A stretch of DNA of 64,000 nucleotides from Pseudomonadota bacterium (GTDB taxonomy: Bacteria; Myxococcota_A; UBA9160; SZUA-336), in contig QJZC01000026.1 of assembly GCA_003247575.1 (NCBI GenBank), positions 1-64,000 of the forward strand, read 5' to 3'. Shown one piece after another: positions 51,404 to 60,400 of this stretch; position 1 is the stretch's first letter; each line of letters starts with the position of its first letter. The notes below the pieces were generated by a model, which worked only from the letters and a program-made list of their open reading frames with translations, had not been told where the DNA came from and ran no database searches. A program made the translations under genes and the position numbers.

Positions 51404-51930
51404 CAAGCTGTGGGCCCTTCCGCTTCGGTTCGGGGACTGCCTTCGAGCTGAGCCACCTTATCGGGAAACGTGCCCGACCGGATGTCTGCGGCGGTCTCGT
51501 CGGTCAGCGCATGGATCAGCGCGAAGCCGTTGCGCACATCGAGGGTCAACGTCCCGGGGGTGAGCGTGATCGAGTTGGCTAGGACAGTCCAGCCGAAGTC
51601 GGTGCGAAGATTCGCACGAATGCGGACGAGCTGAGGATGGATCGGGAGCTTGGGGCTCAGGACGACGCGCGCGATCTGTAGGTTCGAGAGGACGATCTGC
51701 CAGAACAGCCAAGGGCCGTACGTGATGAAGCCGAGCACGCGCAGATACGAGGTGCGATCGCTGTGTTGGCGTTCCATGCGTGCGTGCAGTGCCAGCACGA
51801 TGACGCAGGATGCGAGCCCCAGGGCGAGCACCAGGCCGTGGAAATGGTCCGCTCCCGGGATCGAATAGCCCCCCGACCACACGAGCCATGCTGCGAAGAG
51901 CAGCACTAGAACCACCGTGGACTTCTTCAC
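51403..51930 (-). CDS. mnhE: Mrp-type antiporter subunit E
   Basis: 175 residues of the MnhE family: two N-terminal helices, then YGPWLFWQIVLSNLQIARVV and NSITLTPGTLTLDV, both hallmarks. First gene of the ten-gene operon E-F-G-A'-B-C-D-D2-small-L. GTG 51930 after GGGGGA was chosen at the first helix; the frame open to 52689 is shadow of the next gene. The 215 bp before it should hold the promoter; no boxes could be fixed. Confidence 0.92.
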   Translation of the reverse strand: MKKSTVVLVLLFAAWLVWSGGYSIPGADHFHGLVLALGLASCVIVLALHARMERQHSDRTSYLRVLGFITYGPWLFWQIVLSNLQIARVVLSPKLPIHPQLVRIRANLRTDFGWTVLANSITLTPGTLTLDVRNGFALIHALTDETAADIRSGTFPDKVAQLEGSPRTEAEGPTA

Positions 51931-52145
51931 GAATCCCCCCAGGAGGCAAAGCGCTCCCAATTCTTCCGCATTCCCGCTGCTGCCGCCAACTACGAGTGTG
52001 GGAGTTTCGCACGAAAACCGCGGGAATACATGCCAGTCGGGGTTCGTCTGGTGCAGGCAGGTCGTTTCGAACACATCCGGGCGCGATCCGTGCGAAGAGC
52101 TATTTCCCGGGGCAGTTTTCGGGTGCGCAAAGCGCACCGGTCCCG

Positions 52146-53630
52146 CTAGTTCGCGCCGGAACTCCGCTTGTCGCGGTATTCCGCGTAGCGTACGAGGTGC
52201 GAGAGCGCGCGTACAGCTCGATGTCCGGAGGGATAGCAGATGCGTCCGGTATCGCGGACGGCCAGGGGGCCTGGATTGCCGTACTGTCGGTCGGTGTACA
52301 CCAGATCGGACGCGACGAGCACGGGCTTGCCGTGACGTTGGCTCACCTCGGCGGCGGCCTTGGCGTAGCGCTCGTCCTGGCGGTAGTGGAAGTCGGCGAT
52401 GCGATCCAGCCCGTACTCTGGATAGAAGCCACCGCTCTTGAAGACCTGCCCCTGCGCCGCTTGGATCCCGATCCCGAGATAGATGATCGAATCGACGTCT
52501 GGGTGTGCGGCAGCCAGCTCCAGCACCTCGGGGATCGTGTCGCGTGTCTCGCCGCCGGCGAGATCGATCGGATTCCCACGGCTCCAGCGTGCCGGAACCA
52601 GCTTGTCGATCGCTTTGCAGAGATCGTCCGGAAGCGGGATCAGCTCGAGGCCGGCAGAGACGCAAGCGTCCGAAGTGAGTACGCCCCATCCACCCGCGAC
52701 GGTGAACAGCAGGGTGCGTCGCCCGCGGGGCAGGGGCTGTGTGGCGAAGGTGGCGGCGGCCTCGTAGGCGTCCTCTACATTCTCAGCCCGGGTGATCCCC
52801 GCCTGACGGCAGACTCCCCTGAAGATCTGGTCATTCGAGGCCATGGCCCCCGTGTGACTCGATGCGGCGGCCTTGCCCGAGTCGGTCACACCACCGCGCA
52901 GCACCACCAAGGGCTTCTGGCGCGTATGCGCGCGCGCCACATCGAGAAACCCGCGTCCGTCCTCGACCCCCTCGAGGTAGGCGAGCGAGACCGCGGTGTC
53001 GGGATCCTCGGCGTAGTAGGCCAGGTAGTCGGCGATGGCCAGCTGGGCGGAGTTACCGCAGGAGATACCCTTCGAGTATCCCACCTGAGTGAGCACCCCG
53101 TAGTTCATGTAGCTCGAGCCGATGTTTCCGCTCTGGCTGACCATCGAGATCGACCCCGGCGGTGGATAGGGAGCGACGATCTGCGCGCACATCGAGACCG
53201 ACGTAGAGATCAGGCCCTGCCCATTCGGCCCGGCGAGCACGATTCCGAGCTCGTCCGCCAGCGCGACCAGCTCGTTCTGCAGCCGGGCGCCTTCGGCGCC
53301 GGCTTCGCCGTAGCCGGCGGAGGCTACGAACGCGGCTCGTACACCGATCTTGGCGCAGGCGCGCAGCAGGTCCGGGTTCACCTTGGCCGGGGTGCACAGG
53401 AAGACCAGATCCGCGCGCCCGTGCGGGATTTCCTCGACCGAGCGATAGGTGCCGTGACCGAGGCTCTCGATCCCGTCGCGGTTGATCGGGAAGATCTCGC
53501 CTTCGTACCCGAACCGCAGCAGGTTGTGGAACGTGACGGTGCCGAACTTGCCCGGATGCTGGGACACGCCGGTCACCACCACGCCGCGTGGGTAGAACAA
53601 GGGACGGAAGCGCTCGACTCGATCGCTCAT
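52146..53630 (-). CDS. ADP-forming acyl-CoA synthetase, alpha (CoA-binding/ligase) subunit
   Basis: 494 residues of the NDP-forming acetyl-CoA/succinyl-CoA synthetase-like superfamily. CoA-binding Rossmann domain (VVVTGVSQHPGKFGTVTFHN), then two flavodoxin-like ligase domains. PNGQGLIS and SMVSQSGNIGSSYMNY are typical, and the phospho-histidine is in AASSHTGAMAS near residue 261. With the ATP-grasp partner it would convert acyl-CoA + ADP + Pi to acid + ATP, or the reverse. The substrate acyl group is unknown. It overlaps the beta gene by 4 bp. Confidence 0.9.
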   Translation of the reverse strand: MSDRVERFRPLFYPRGVVVTGVSQHPGKFGTVTFHNLLRFGYEGEIFPINRDGIESLGHGTYRSVEEIPHGRADLVFLCTPAKVNPDLLRACAKIGVRAAFVASAGYGEAGAEGARLQNELVALADELGIVLAGPNGQGLISTSVSMCAQIVAPYPPPGSISMVSQSGNIGSSYMNYGVLTQVGYSKGISCGNSAQLAIADYLAYYAEDPDTAVSLAYLEGVEDGRGFLDVARAHTRQKPLVVLRGGVTDSGKAAASSHTGAMASNDQIFRGVCRQAGITRAENVEDAYEAAATFATQPLPRGRRTLLFTVAGGWGVLTSDACVSAGLELIPLPDDLCKAIDKLVPARWSRGNPIDLAGGETRDTIPEVLELAAAHPDVDSIIYLGIGIQAAQGQVFKSGGFYPEYGLDRIADFHYRQDERYAKAAAEVSQRHGKPVLVASDLVYTDRQYGNPGPLAVRDTGRICYPSGHRAVRALSHLVRYAEYRDKRSSGAN

Positions 53631-54283
53631 GCGGAGGTTTCCTCCAGCTCGACCAGCGCGTCCACCGCCACCGGGCGGCCCCGATCGATGATCAGAGGGT
53701 TGACGTCGATCGAGCGGATGTCCGGGCGCTCTACACCGAGTTTGGCGAGCCCCTCGAGCACGTTGCGAAGCGCTGTGCGATCGACCGCGGGTTCGCCGCG
53801 AAACTCACCGAGAAGCTGCCGGTATTGGAGAGAATCCATCAGCTCGTCGGCATCGTGCGGCTCGAGCGGCGCAACCGCGAAGGCGACGTCTGCGAGCGCC
53901 TCGGCGAAGATTCCGCCGATGCCCAACATGACGCAAGGGCCGAACTGTGGATCGCGTACGAGGCCGGCGATGACCTCACGGCGTCCGCTCACCATTGGTG
54001 AGACGAGCAGTCGGGCATCCCCCTCGTCGGGCCCGCGTGCGGCGAGCAGCTCCTCGGCCTGAGACCGGACCCGATCGGCGGAGGCCAGTCCCAAACGCAC
54101 GAGATTGCGCTCGGTCTTGTGGGCGATGTGCCGTCCGCAGAGCTTGAGGGCGACGGGTAGCCCGATCGCTTCCGCGGCCTTCACTGCAGCGTCCGCAGTG
54201 TCCACCAGGCGATCGTCGGGAACCGGCACTCCTGCTTCGCGCAGCAGCTGCTTCGACTCGAATTCGGAAAGTGTCGTAGTCAT
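53627..54283 (-). CDS. ADP-forming acyl-CoA synthetase, beta (ATP-grasp) subunit
   Basis: 218 residues of ATP-grasp_5. LSEFESKQLLREAGVPVPDD is the start, PVALKLCGRHIAHKTERNLV the ATP-lysine region, GLVRDPQFGPCVMLGIGGIF and SIDVNPLII the grasp and Mg2+ sites. It starts on the stop of the SGNH gene and overlaps the alpha subunit. Confidence 0.92.
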   Translation of the reverse strand: MTTTLSEFESKQLLREAGVPVPDDRLVDTADAAVKAAEAIGLPVALKLCGRHIAHKTERNLVRLGLASADRVRSQAEELLAARGPDEGDARLLVSPMVSGRREVIAGLVRDPQFGPCVMLGIGGIFAEALADVAFAVAPLEPHDADELMDSLQYRQLLGEFRGEPAVDRTALRNVLEGLAKLGVERPDIRSIDVNPLIIDRGRPVAVDALVELEETSA

Positions 54284-55035
54284 GGCGCGGGCGCAGTATC
54301 GCCTCGCAGCACCCGCTCTGCCAAGGGGAGGATCTGTTCGACCCAGCGGGCGTACATCTTCCCGGATGGGTGGAGCCCGTCGCTCGCGATAAGCGCCGGC
54401 TCGCTGGCGGCTTCGCGCGAGATCGGTGTGATGTCGATGTGCACGATGCCTGCCTGCTCGGCCTGCGCTCGATTGCGCTCGTTGTAGAGGTCGATCGCGG
54501 CCGTGATGCGCTCGCTTCCCAACGCCATGCCGAACGGTGTGACTCCGTAGTCCGGAATCGAGATCATCAGCACGCGCGCGGGATCGCCCCCCGCGAGCTC
54601 GATGGCGCGTTCCAACAGGCCTCGCACCCGATCCGAGTACGATGCTTCTGCAAAATTCCGAAACTGGTCGTTGACGCCGATCGCGAGCGTCACCAGGTCG
54701 TAGGGGGGCTCCAAGTCCGCCTCGTCGAGGGCCGTGGCGAGCTGGGCCGTGCTCCAGCCCGTGCGCGCGAGGATGCGCGCAGGCTCGATCGAAACGCCGC
54801 GCGCCCGTAGCTCGCGCACGAGGACCACGGGCCAGCGCTCTGCCTCGGTCACGCTCTCCCCGATCGTGTACGAGTCTCCGAGAGCGAGGAAGCGCGCTGG
54901 GCCCGACCGCGTTCTCTGATCCGCAGGACCCTGGCAGGCGCAGTGGATCACGCTGAGGGCCAGTGCCAAGAGGCCGCAGAGGGCCGGGATCTGCCGACCG
55001 CGCCTGTGGCGCAATCTCGTGCCGACGGGGGGCAT
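54280..55035 (-). CDS. Exported SGNH/GDSL-type esterase
   Basis: 251 residues. An Arg-rich start followed by a hydrophobic stretch (17-31) predicts export; no clean lipobox is present. SGNH blocks: Ser in ALGDSYTIGE, Gly in ARTGWSTAQL, Asn in AIGVNDQFRNF and Asp-His in ASDGLHPSGKMY. It is a lipase/esterase-like hydrolase acting outside the cytoplasm. It is odd as the first overlap partner of an acyl-CoA synthetase pair; a role in releasing the acid used by the synthetase is speculation. 16 bp follow the fumarase stop. Confidence 0.9.
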   Translation of the reverse strand: MPPVGTRLRHRRGRQIPALCGLLALALSVIHCACQGPADQRTRSGPARFLALGDSYTIGESVTEAERWPVVLVRELRARGVSIEPARILARTGWSTAQLATALDEADLEPPYDLVTLAIGVNDQFRNFAEASYSDRVRGLLERAIELAGGDPARVLMISIPDYGVTPFGMALGSERITAAIDLYNERNRAQAEQAGIVHIDITPISREAASEPALIASDGLHPSGKMYARWVEQILPLAERVLRGDTAPAP

Positions 55036-55051
55036 CGGGAGCTGGCCGGAT

Positions 55052-56698
55052 TCAGCTGAGCTGGACGACCGGTGCCGGTCGCTTTGCCGTCAGGTCGGCG
55101 TAGAAGTCGTTCCCCTTGTCGTCCACGACGATGAACGCCGGAAAGTCTTCGACCTCGATCTTCCAGATCGCCTCCATCCCGAGCTCGGGATATTCCAGCA
55201 CTTCGACGTGTTTGATGCAGTGCTCGGCGAGCCGCGCGGCTGGGCCCCCGATCGATCCCAGATAGAAGCCGCCGTGGCGCGCGCACGCATCGCGTACGGC
55301 GCGCGATCGATTGCCCTTGGCCAACATGACCATGCTGCCGCCCTTGCTCTGGAACAGATCGACGTAGGAGTCCATGCGCCCCGCGGTGGTGGGCCCGAAG
55401 GAGCCCGAAGCGTAGCCCTCGGGGCGTTTCGCGGGTCCAGCGTAGTAAATCATGTGTTCCTTGACGTAGTCGGGGAGCTCGCCCCCCGAGTCGAGCCGCT
55501 CCTTCAGCTTGGCGTGTGCGATGTCTCGGCCCACGATCATGGGACCCGTCAGAGAGAGCCGTGTGGACACGGGATGCTTCGAGAGCTCGGCGAGGATCTC
55601 GGACATCGGCCGGTTCAGGTCGATCTCCACCACCTCGCCGTCGAGTTCGTCGGTGGTGACGTCGGGCAGATACTGGGCCGGATGCGTCTCCAGCTGCTCC
55701 AGGAAGATGCCCTCGCGCGTGATCTTCCCGAGCGCCTGTCGATCGGCCGAGCACGAAACTCCGATTCCCACCGGACAGGAGGCTCCGTGGCGAGGTAGCC
55801 GAATCACGCGCACATCGTGGGCGAAGTACTTGCCGCCGAACTGGGCCCCGATCCCCGTTTCGTTGCAGAGCTTGTGGATCTTTTCTTCCAGGTCGCGATC
55901 CCGGAAGGCGCGCCCCGACTCGTCGCCACTCTCGGGGAGTTGGTCGAGATAGCGGGCACTCGCCAGCTTGACGGTTTTCAAGGTGAACTCGGCAGACATG
56001 CCGCCGATCACCAGTGCGAGATGATACGGCGGGCAGGCCGAGGTCCCGAGCGTCTGGATCTTCTCGGCCACGAAGCGAAGCAGCGACTCCGGATTGAGTA
56101 GCGCCTTGGTCTCTTGGTAGAGAAACGTCTTGTTGGCTGAGCCCCCACCCTTCGCCAGGAACAGGAAGTGGTACTCGTCGCCCGGATCCGCATAGAGCTC
56201 GATCTGCGCGGGTAGGTTGGTACCCGTGTTCTTCTCGGTATACATGTCGAGCGGAGCCATCTGGGAGTAGCGCAGGTTGCGAGACTGGTAGGCGTCGTAG
56301 ACGCCTCGCGAGAGCGCCTCGGCGTCGTCGCAGAAAGTGAAGACGTTCTCGCCCTTGTGCCCGATGACGATCGCGGTGCCTGTGTCTTGGCACCCCGGCA
56401 GCACGTGTCCCGAAGCGATATTGGCGTTCTTCAGCAGCTCGAGGGCTACGAAGCGATCGTTTGCAGAGGCCTCGGGGTCGTCCAGGATCTTGCGCAGCTG
56501 CGCGAGGTGACCGGGGCGCAGCAGGTGAGCGATGTCGTCCATGGCGGTCGACGCGAGCAGGGTCAGCGCTTCGGGCTGGACGACCAGCACGTCCTTTCCA
56601 TGGAAGGACTCCACGCTCACGTAGTCGGAGCTGAGCTTGCGATACGGTGTATCGTCGTGCGCGAGCTGGAACAGGGGCTTGTAGCTGAACTCGGACAT
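55052..56698 (-). CDS. fum: Fumarate hydratase class I
   Basis: 548 residues of the iron-sulfur fumarase (FumA/B type). Cluster cysteines: C in [21 protein letters not shown] in [16 protein letters not shown] and C near [15 protein letters not shown]. The C-terminal swivel domain has [20 protein letters not shown] and [20 protein letters not shown], both hallmarks. ATG 56698 has GGAGG 5 nt upstream; frame to 56983 is unsupported. A TCA-cycle enzyme, oxygen-sensitive by class. Confidence 0.95.
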   Translation of the reverse strand: MSEFSYKPLFQLAHDDTPYRKLSSDYVSVESFHGKDVLVVQPEALTLLASTAMDDIAHLLRPGHLAQLRKILDDPEASANDRFVALELLKNANIASGHVLPGCQDTGTAIVIGHKGENVFTFCDDAEALSRGVYDAYQSRNLRYSQMAPLDMYTEKNTGTNLPAQIELYADPGDEYHFLFLAKGGGSANKTFLYQETKALLNPESLLRFVAEKIQTLGTSACPPYHLALVIGGMSAEFTLKTVKLASARYLDQLPESGDESGRAFRDRDLEEKIHKLCNETGIGAQFGGKYFAHDVRVIRLPRHGASCPVGIGVSCSADRQALGKITREGIFLEQLETHPAQYLPDVTTDELDGEVVEIDLNRPMSEILAELSKHPVSTRLSLTGPMIVGRDIAHAKLKERLDSGGELPDYVKEHMIYYAGPAKRPEGYASGSFGPTTAGRMDSYVDLFQSKGGSMVMLAKGNRSRAVRDACARHGGFYLGSIGGPAARLAEHCIKHVEVLEYPELGMEAIWKIEVEDFPAFIVVDDKGNDFYADLTAKRPAPVVQLS

Positions 56699-57027
56699 GG
56701 TCACCTCCGCTGGGCCCACGGTCGCGGACGCGGTGCGCGCCATGTCTCGGCCGTGGGTAAGGTCTCTCTCGCTTTCCGTCCTGCCTCTCTCTCCGTCCGC
56801 CGCTTCGGTCGCCTCTGCGGTCGCGAAGGGTGGAGGGCGCGAGTCCCATGGGACGGTGGGCGGGATCATAGCGGGTTGGGGGGGCACAGGCGGAGTCGCG
56901 CGTGAATTTCCCATGTGAAGGCTCCCGCGCGCGAGCTCCTGTCCATCGGGGTGGTACCCTAGGGCCCCACTGGCCGTGGGCACCGCCCGCTACGTGGGTG
57001 TCGCTGACAGGGAGAGAGGAACTCGGT
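56699..57027. promoter_or_regulatory. Divergent promoter region fum / carboxylesterase with palindromes
   Basis: A 329-bp gap. CCCACGG (56715-56721) pairs with CCGTGGG (56751-56757), forming a leader hairpin before fum. A perfect 12-bp palindrome GTCCCATGGGAC lies at 56843-56854, near the middle. Promoter boxes could not be fixed. Confidence 0.4.
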
Positions 57028-58641
57028 ATGAGCATGGGAGTGAACCGTGGAGCAGCTGGATCGCCCCAAGGCGGAGCGACCGCTCCTCCTCTCGTAGAGA
57101 CCTGTTACGGAAAGCTGGCCGGGAGCTACGAAGCCGGGATCGAGTGCTATCGCGGCATCCCCTTCGCTGCTCCTCCGCTCGGCGAGCGCCGCTTCTGCGC
57201 GCCGGAGCCGCCCGAGCCCTGGACGGGGGCGCGCGACGCCATCCGCTATGGGATGTCCTGTCCCCAGTCGGCGCGCAGGCTCCAGATCCTGCCCACGGGG
57301 GCGCAGAACCCGCTGTCCGAGGACTGTCTGACCCTCAACGTCTGGACTCCCGCTGCGGACCACGGAAAGCGTCCGGTGATCGTCTACATCCACGGTGGCG
57401 CCTTCCGACGTGGAGAGGGGTCGAGCCCGCTCTATGCAGGGACGCGACTCGTCCCGCGCGGTGACCTCGTTCTCGTGACCCTGAACTATCGACTCGGAGC
57501 CCTCGGGTTCATGGACCTGAGCTCGGTCGGCGGGGCCAGCCGGGGGGCAAGCGCCAACCCGGGACTTCTCGATCAGATCGCCGCGCTCGAGTGGGTGCGG
57601 GACAACATCGCGGCGTTCGGCGGCGATCCGGCGAACGTCACGCTCTGTGGGGAGTCAGCCGGGGGGATGTGCATCGGGAGCCTGATGGCCATGCCAAGGG
57701 CTCGCGGGCTGTTCCGGCGTGCGATCCTGCAGAGCGGAGCTGCCCACAACTACCTCACTCCAGACCAGGCAGCGCGCGTCACGAGCCAGCTGCTCGAGGG
57801 GCTCGGGGTTCCCGGCGGCAGTTCCGACCAGGACGCGCTCGACCGGCTCTTCGGGGCCTCGCCAGACGAGCTACTCGCCGCGCAGGCGCATGTCGATCAG
57901 CGACTGATGGATGCGCTGGGAACCATCTGGTTCCAGCCGGTGATCGATCCGGCGACCTTGCCGCGAGCGCCGCTCGAGGCGATCCAGGACGGGTCTGCCC
58001 GCGGAGTCTCCCTGTTGATCGGGACGAATCTCGAGGAGTGGAACTTCTTCTGCTTGCTCGATCCGACCGTGCAGAACTTGACCGAGGCCGGTCTGCTCGA
58101 ACGCGTGCGAGATCGCGTGGCGGAAGCTCTCGGGCCTGCGCTGTCGCCTAATCTGCTGTACGCGCGCGCCGCTCGGATCGTCGAGGTCTATACGAAGGCG
58201 CGCAGCGGCGCGAGTCCGGCCCAGCTGTTCTCGGCGATCGAGACGGATCGCGTGTTTCGCGTGCCCGCGATTCGGCTCGCCGAAGCTCAGCGTGCGCATG
58301 CGGAGCGCGTCTACAAGTATCTGTTCACCTATCGGTCGCCTGCGCTCGACGGCCGCCTCGGCAGCTGCCATGCGCTGGATCTCCCGTTCGTGTTCGGTCA
58401 CACGCAGATGGAGCCGCTCGCCGGTCTCATCGGAGCGGGCGCGCACGTGGAGCGTCTCTCCGAACAGATGATGGACGCCTGGATCCGCTTCGCGCACGAC
58501 ACGGATCCAGGCCATCCCGGATTGCCCGAGTGGCGCCAGTACACGCCTGAAGAGCGCCAGACCATGTTGCTCGGTCCCGACTGCGAGCCCGCTTCGGACC
58601 CCGGGCGCGAGGAGCGAGAGGTCTGGCAGTCGCTCCTGTAG
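57028..58641 (+). CDS. Type-B carboxylesterase/lipase
   Basis: 537 residues of the alpha/beta-hydrolase carboxylesterase family. YRGIPFAAPPLGERRF and EDCLTLNVWTP are N-terminal hallmarks, VYIHGGAFRRG the oxyanion hole, GESAGGMC the nucleophile Ser (near 211) and GSCHALDLPFVFG the catalytic His (near 450). No signal peptide, so it acts on small esters in the cytoplasm or is leaderless. ATG 57028 follows AGAGGA; earlier frame to 56902 is unsupported. Confidence 0.93.
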   Translation: MSMGVNRGAAGSPQGGATAPPLVETCYGKLAGSYEAGIECYRGIPFAAPPLGERRFCAPEPPEPWTGARDAIRYGMSCPQSARRLQILPTGAQNPLSEDCLTLNVWTPAADHGKRPVIVYIHGGAFRRGEGSSPLYAGTRLVPRGDLVLVTLNYRLGALGFMDLSSVGGASRGASANPGLLDQIAALEWVRDNIAAFGGDPANVTLCGESAGGMCIGSLMAMPRARGLFRRAILQSGAAHNYLTPDQAARVTSQLLEGLGVPGGSSDQDALDRLFGASPDELLAAQAHVDQRLMDALGTIWFQPVIDPATLPRAPLEAIQDGSARGVSLLIGTNLEEWNFFCLLDPTVQNLTEAGLLERVRDRVAEALGPALSPNLLYARAARIVEVYTKARSGASPAQLFSAIETDRVFRVPAIRLAEAQRAHAERVYKYLFTYRSPALDGRLGSCHALDLPFVFGHTQMEPLAGLIGAGAHVERLSEQMMDAWIRFAHDTDPGHPGLPEWRQYTPEERQTMLLGPDCEPASDPGREEREVWQSLL

Positions 58642-58672
58642 GCAGCAGCTTTCGGGCGTCTCCGCGTGAGGC

Positions 58673-59191
58673 TCAGTCTTCTGGAGAAGCAGGAACGCTT
58701 TCGGGGTTGCCCCGATTCACCGGCCCACCGTAGGCGAGCTGCGTCTGCCCCAGCTCCCGTCCGGAGTCGTCGAGCACGCGGACGGTCCAGTCGCCCGACC
58801 AGATCGGAAGCAGATTCTTCGACGAATAGACCCGCCAGCGCGGCCCACGTACGTCGAACTCGACTTCTGCCATCGTCTCGCCCTTGTACTCCCAGCGATG
58901 GCGAATCGTGTGTCCCTCGAGCCCGACGATCTCGGTGAAGAAGAACACCCGCCCTCGGTTCGTGGGCAAGCTAGAGACCGGGTCTACGGGCTCGCGATCC
59001 TTGATCTCGGTCGCGAACACGGCGCGCTCCAGGCGCCCCTCCGTCGTGCGCTGATCCTCCGCCGCCTGCGGAGCGGTCGCGATGCATGCTCCGGCGAGCA
59101 GGCTGCCGAGAAGCGCGGCGACGCGATTGCGCGATCGGGCAGAGCCCCGCAAGCGTTGGAACGAGAACCGATTCGAGCGCGGTGTGAACAT
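58673..59191 (-). CDS. DUF2914-domain exported protein
   Basis: 172 residues. An N-terminal signal peptide (about 25-44, ALLGSLLAGACIATAPQA) is followed by a DUF2914 domain: RVFFFTEIVGLEGHTIRHRW, VRGPRWRVYSSKNLLP and SGDWTVRVLDDSGREL. The domain looks like a small beta-sandwich; function unknown, often in signal or envelope proteins. ATG 59191 with AAGGGAG just upstream. It converges on the carboxylesterase. Confidence 0.88.
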   Translation of the reverse strand: MFTPRSNRFSFQRLRGSARSRNRVAALLGSLLAGACIATAPQAAEDQRTTEGRLERAVFATEIKDREPVDPVSSLPTNRGRVFFFTEIVGLEGHTIRHRWEYKGETMAEVEFDVRGPRWRVYSSKNLLPIWSGDWTVRVLDDSGRELGQTQLAYGGPVNRGNPESVPASPED

Positions 59192-59513
59192 ATGCTCCCT
59201 TTCATTCTGAAGTCGAGTAGACGTTTTGAAGGCGAATGGATGTGCTCTCGCTGTATCGGGTGTCACTCGAGCTGCTTGATGACTTTGTCGTACAGACACG
59301 CAGAGGATGCGCAGCGGCCGTGCAACGAGCGCGGGACGTGACCAGGTCGGTTCACCTTCGGTCGGATGCGAGCCCAGTTGAGACCTTCCGCTCACATTGC
59401 GTCCTGGGCGACAACGATGGATTTCCACTCTCGAGGTTCGCTGTTATCCTGGAGGCGCTTCCTGCACTCGAGAGGTTGCTTCGGGTGCTCCACTTTGACG
59501 GTGAAACCAGTTC
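59192..59513. other. Divergent gap between the DUF2914 gene and a lipoprotein-like gene
   Basis: 322 bp with mixed AT content and no gene of recognisable motif. It presumably holds two promoters. No palindrome or repeat was seen. Confidence 0.5.
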
Positions 59514-60242
59514 ATGCGCACTCCACTCGCGGATTCGCATCCGATGTCCGAAATGCAGGCCCAGGATCGGTTCGTGCAGCCTCTGCGTACGCTGCGCGGC
59601 GCGCGCGGTGCGAGGGGGGCTCCGGGTTCGGGCGTTCTCGGCAACGTCGTCCGGCTGCGCATCGTGGGTTGTCTCTTGGCCAGTGTTTGGCTGGGCTGCG
59701 CTTCTCTCGCCGTCTCGCCTGATGATCCCACCGGGGTAAAGGTAGGCAAAATAGTTACTCGAATACCTTTGACGGTTCTGACTCTCAGTTTGTCGGAGTT
59801 CCAGATCCAGAAGCTGGAGTCCGGAATCCAGTTCGAGTCCTACGTCGAGGCGAAGCGATCCGAGATTGCCGCGGCTCGCGCGAAGGCGGCCGCCGCTGAG
59901 GAGTATGCCGAGTTCCGCGAGTGGAACGACTATGCCGATGAACTGGAGGCTGAGCTGGATGGGCGCATCCAGCTCTACGAAAGGTCACGCGGTTCTGAAG
60001 GGCAGCGCATACGCGCACGCGGAGCGGGGCTGCGTTCTGCTGAAGTCGGCGACGATCCCGACGAGGCCGAGCCGGGTGCGGGCGGTGGTCTGGCGCGTCG
60101 GGAGCGCGCAGCGGGCAACACGTCGGTGAGTGCCGAGCCGGTTCGTGCTGGATCCGTGAGTACCGGAGGGCGCGACTCGGCTGCGCCGAGCCGCTGTCAC
60201 TCGCGTACGGAAGGACAGTCGATCGTCACCGAATGTGAGTGA
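59514..60242 (+). CDS. Putative exported protein with coiled-coil, low support
   Basis: 242 residues. A hydrophobic stretch (IVGCLLASVWLGCASLAV) near residues 50-67 looks like a signal ending at a lipobox-like WLGC, so the true start may be nearer this point than ATG 59514. Then comes an amphipathic region rich in Ala/Glu (AAARAKAAAAEEYAEFREWN). After about residue 160 the composition changes to Gly/Arg-rich, and another frame (59866-60129) continues plausibly, hinting at a frameshift. No family recognised. The stop lies 40 bp before the tandem array. Confidence 0.45.
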   Translation: MRTPLADSHPMSEMQAQDRFVQPLRTLRGARGARGAPGSGVLGNVVRLRIVGCLLASVWLGCASLAVSPDDPTGVKVGKIVTRIPLTVLTLSLSEFQIQKLESGIQFESYVEAKRSEIAAARAKAAAAEEYAEFREWNDYADELEAELDGRIQLYERSRGSEGQRIRARGAGLRSAEVGDDPDEAEPGAGGGLARRERAAGNTSVSAEPVRAGSVSTGGRDSAAPSRCHSRTEGQSIVTECE

Positions 60243-60280
60243 GCGAGCCTGGGCACGCGCCTGCTCCAACAGGACGACGG

Positions 60281-60400
60281 TCGCATTCGGTCGACAACCG
60301 TCACATCAGGTCGACTACGGTCACATCAGGTCGACTACGGTCACGTCAGGTCGACTACGGTCACGTCAGGTCGACTACGGTCACGTCAGGTCGACTACGG
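60281..60400. repeat. Tandem array of 20-bp units derived from the gre gene end
   Basis: Five near-identical 20-bp units TCACRTCAGGTCGACTACGG (60301-60400) plus a degenerate one at 60281-60300. The first two have A and the last three G at the fifth base. The complement of the unit is the end of the GreA/B-like gene, encoding VVDLT and stop, so the rightmost copy is part of the gene. There are no spacers, so it is not a CRISPR. Confidence 0.9.

Noticed and set aside
54948..57035. 695-residue minus-strand frame
   Set aside because: Frame-shifted shadow of fumarase.
60281..60400. CRISPR array
   Set aside because: The 20-bp units are directly adjacent with no spacers, and no cas genes are nearby.
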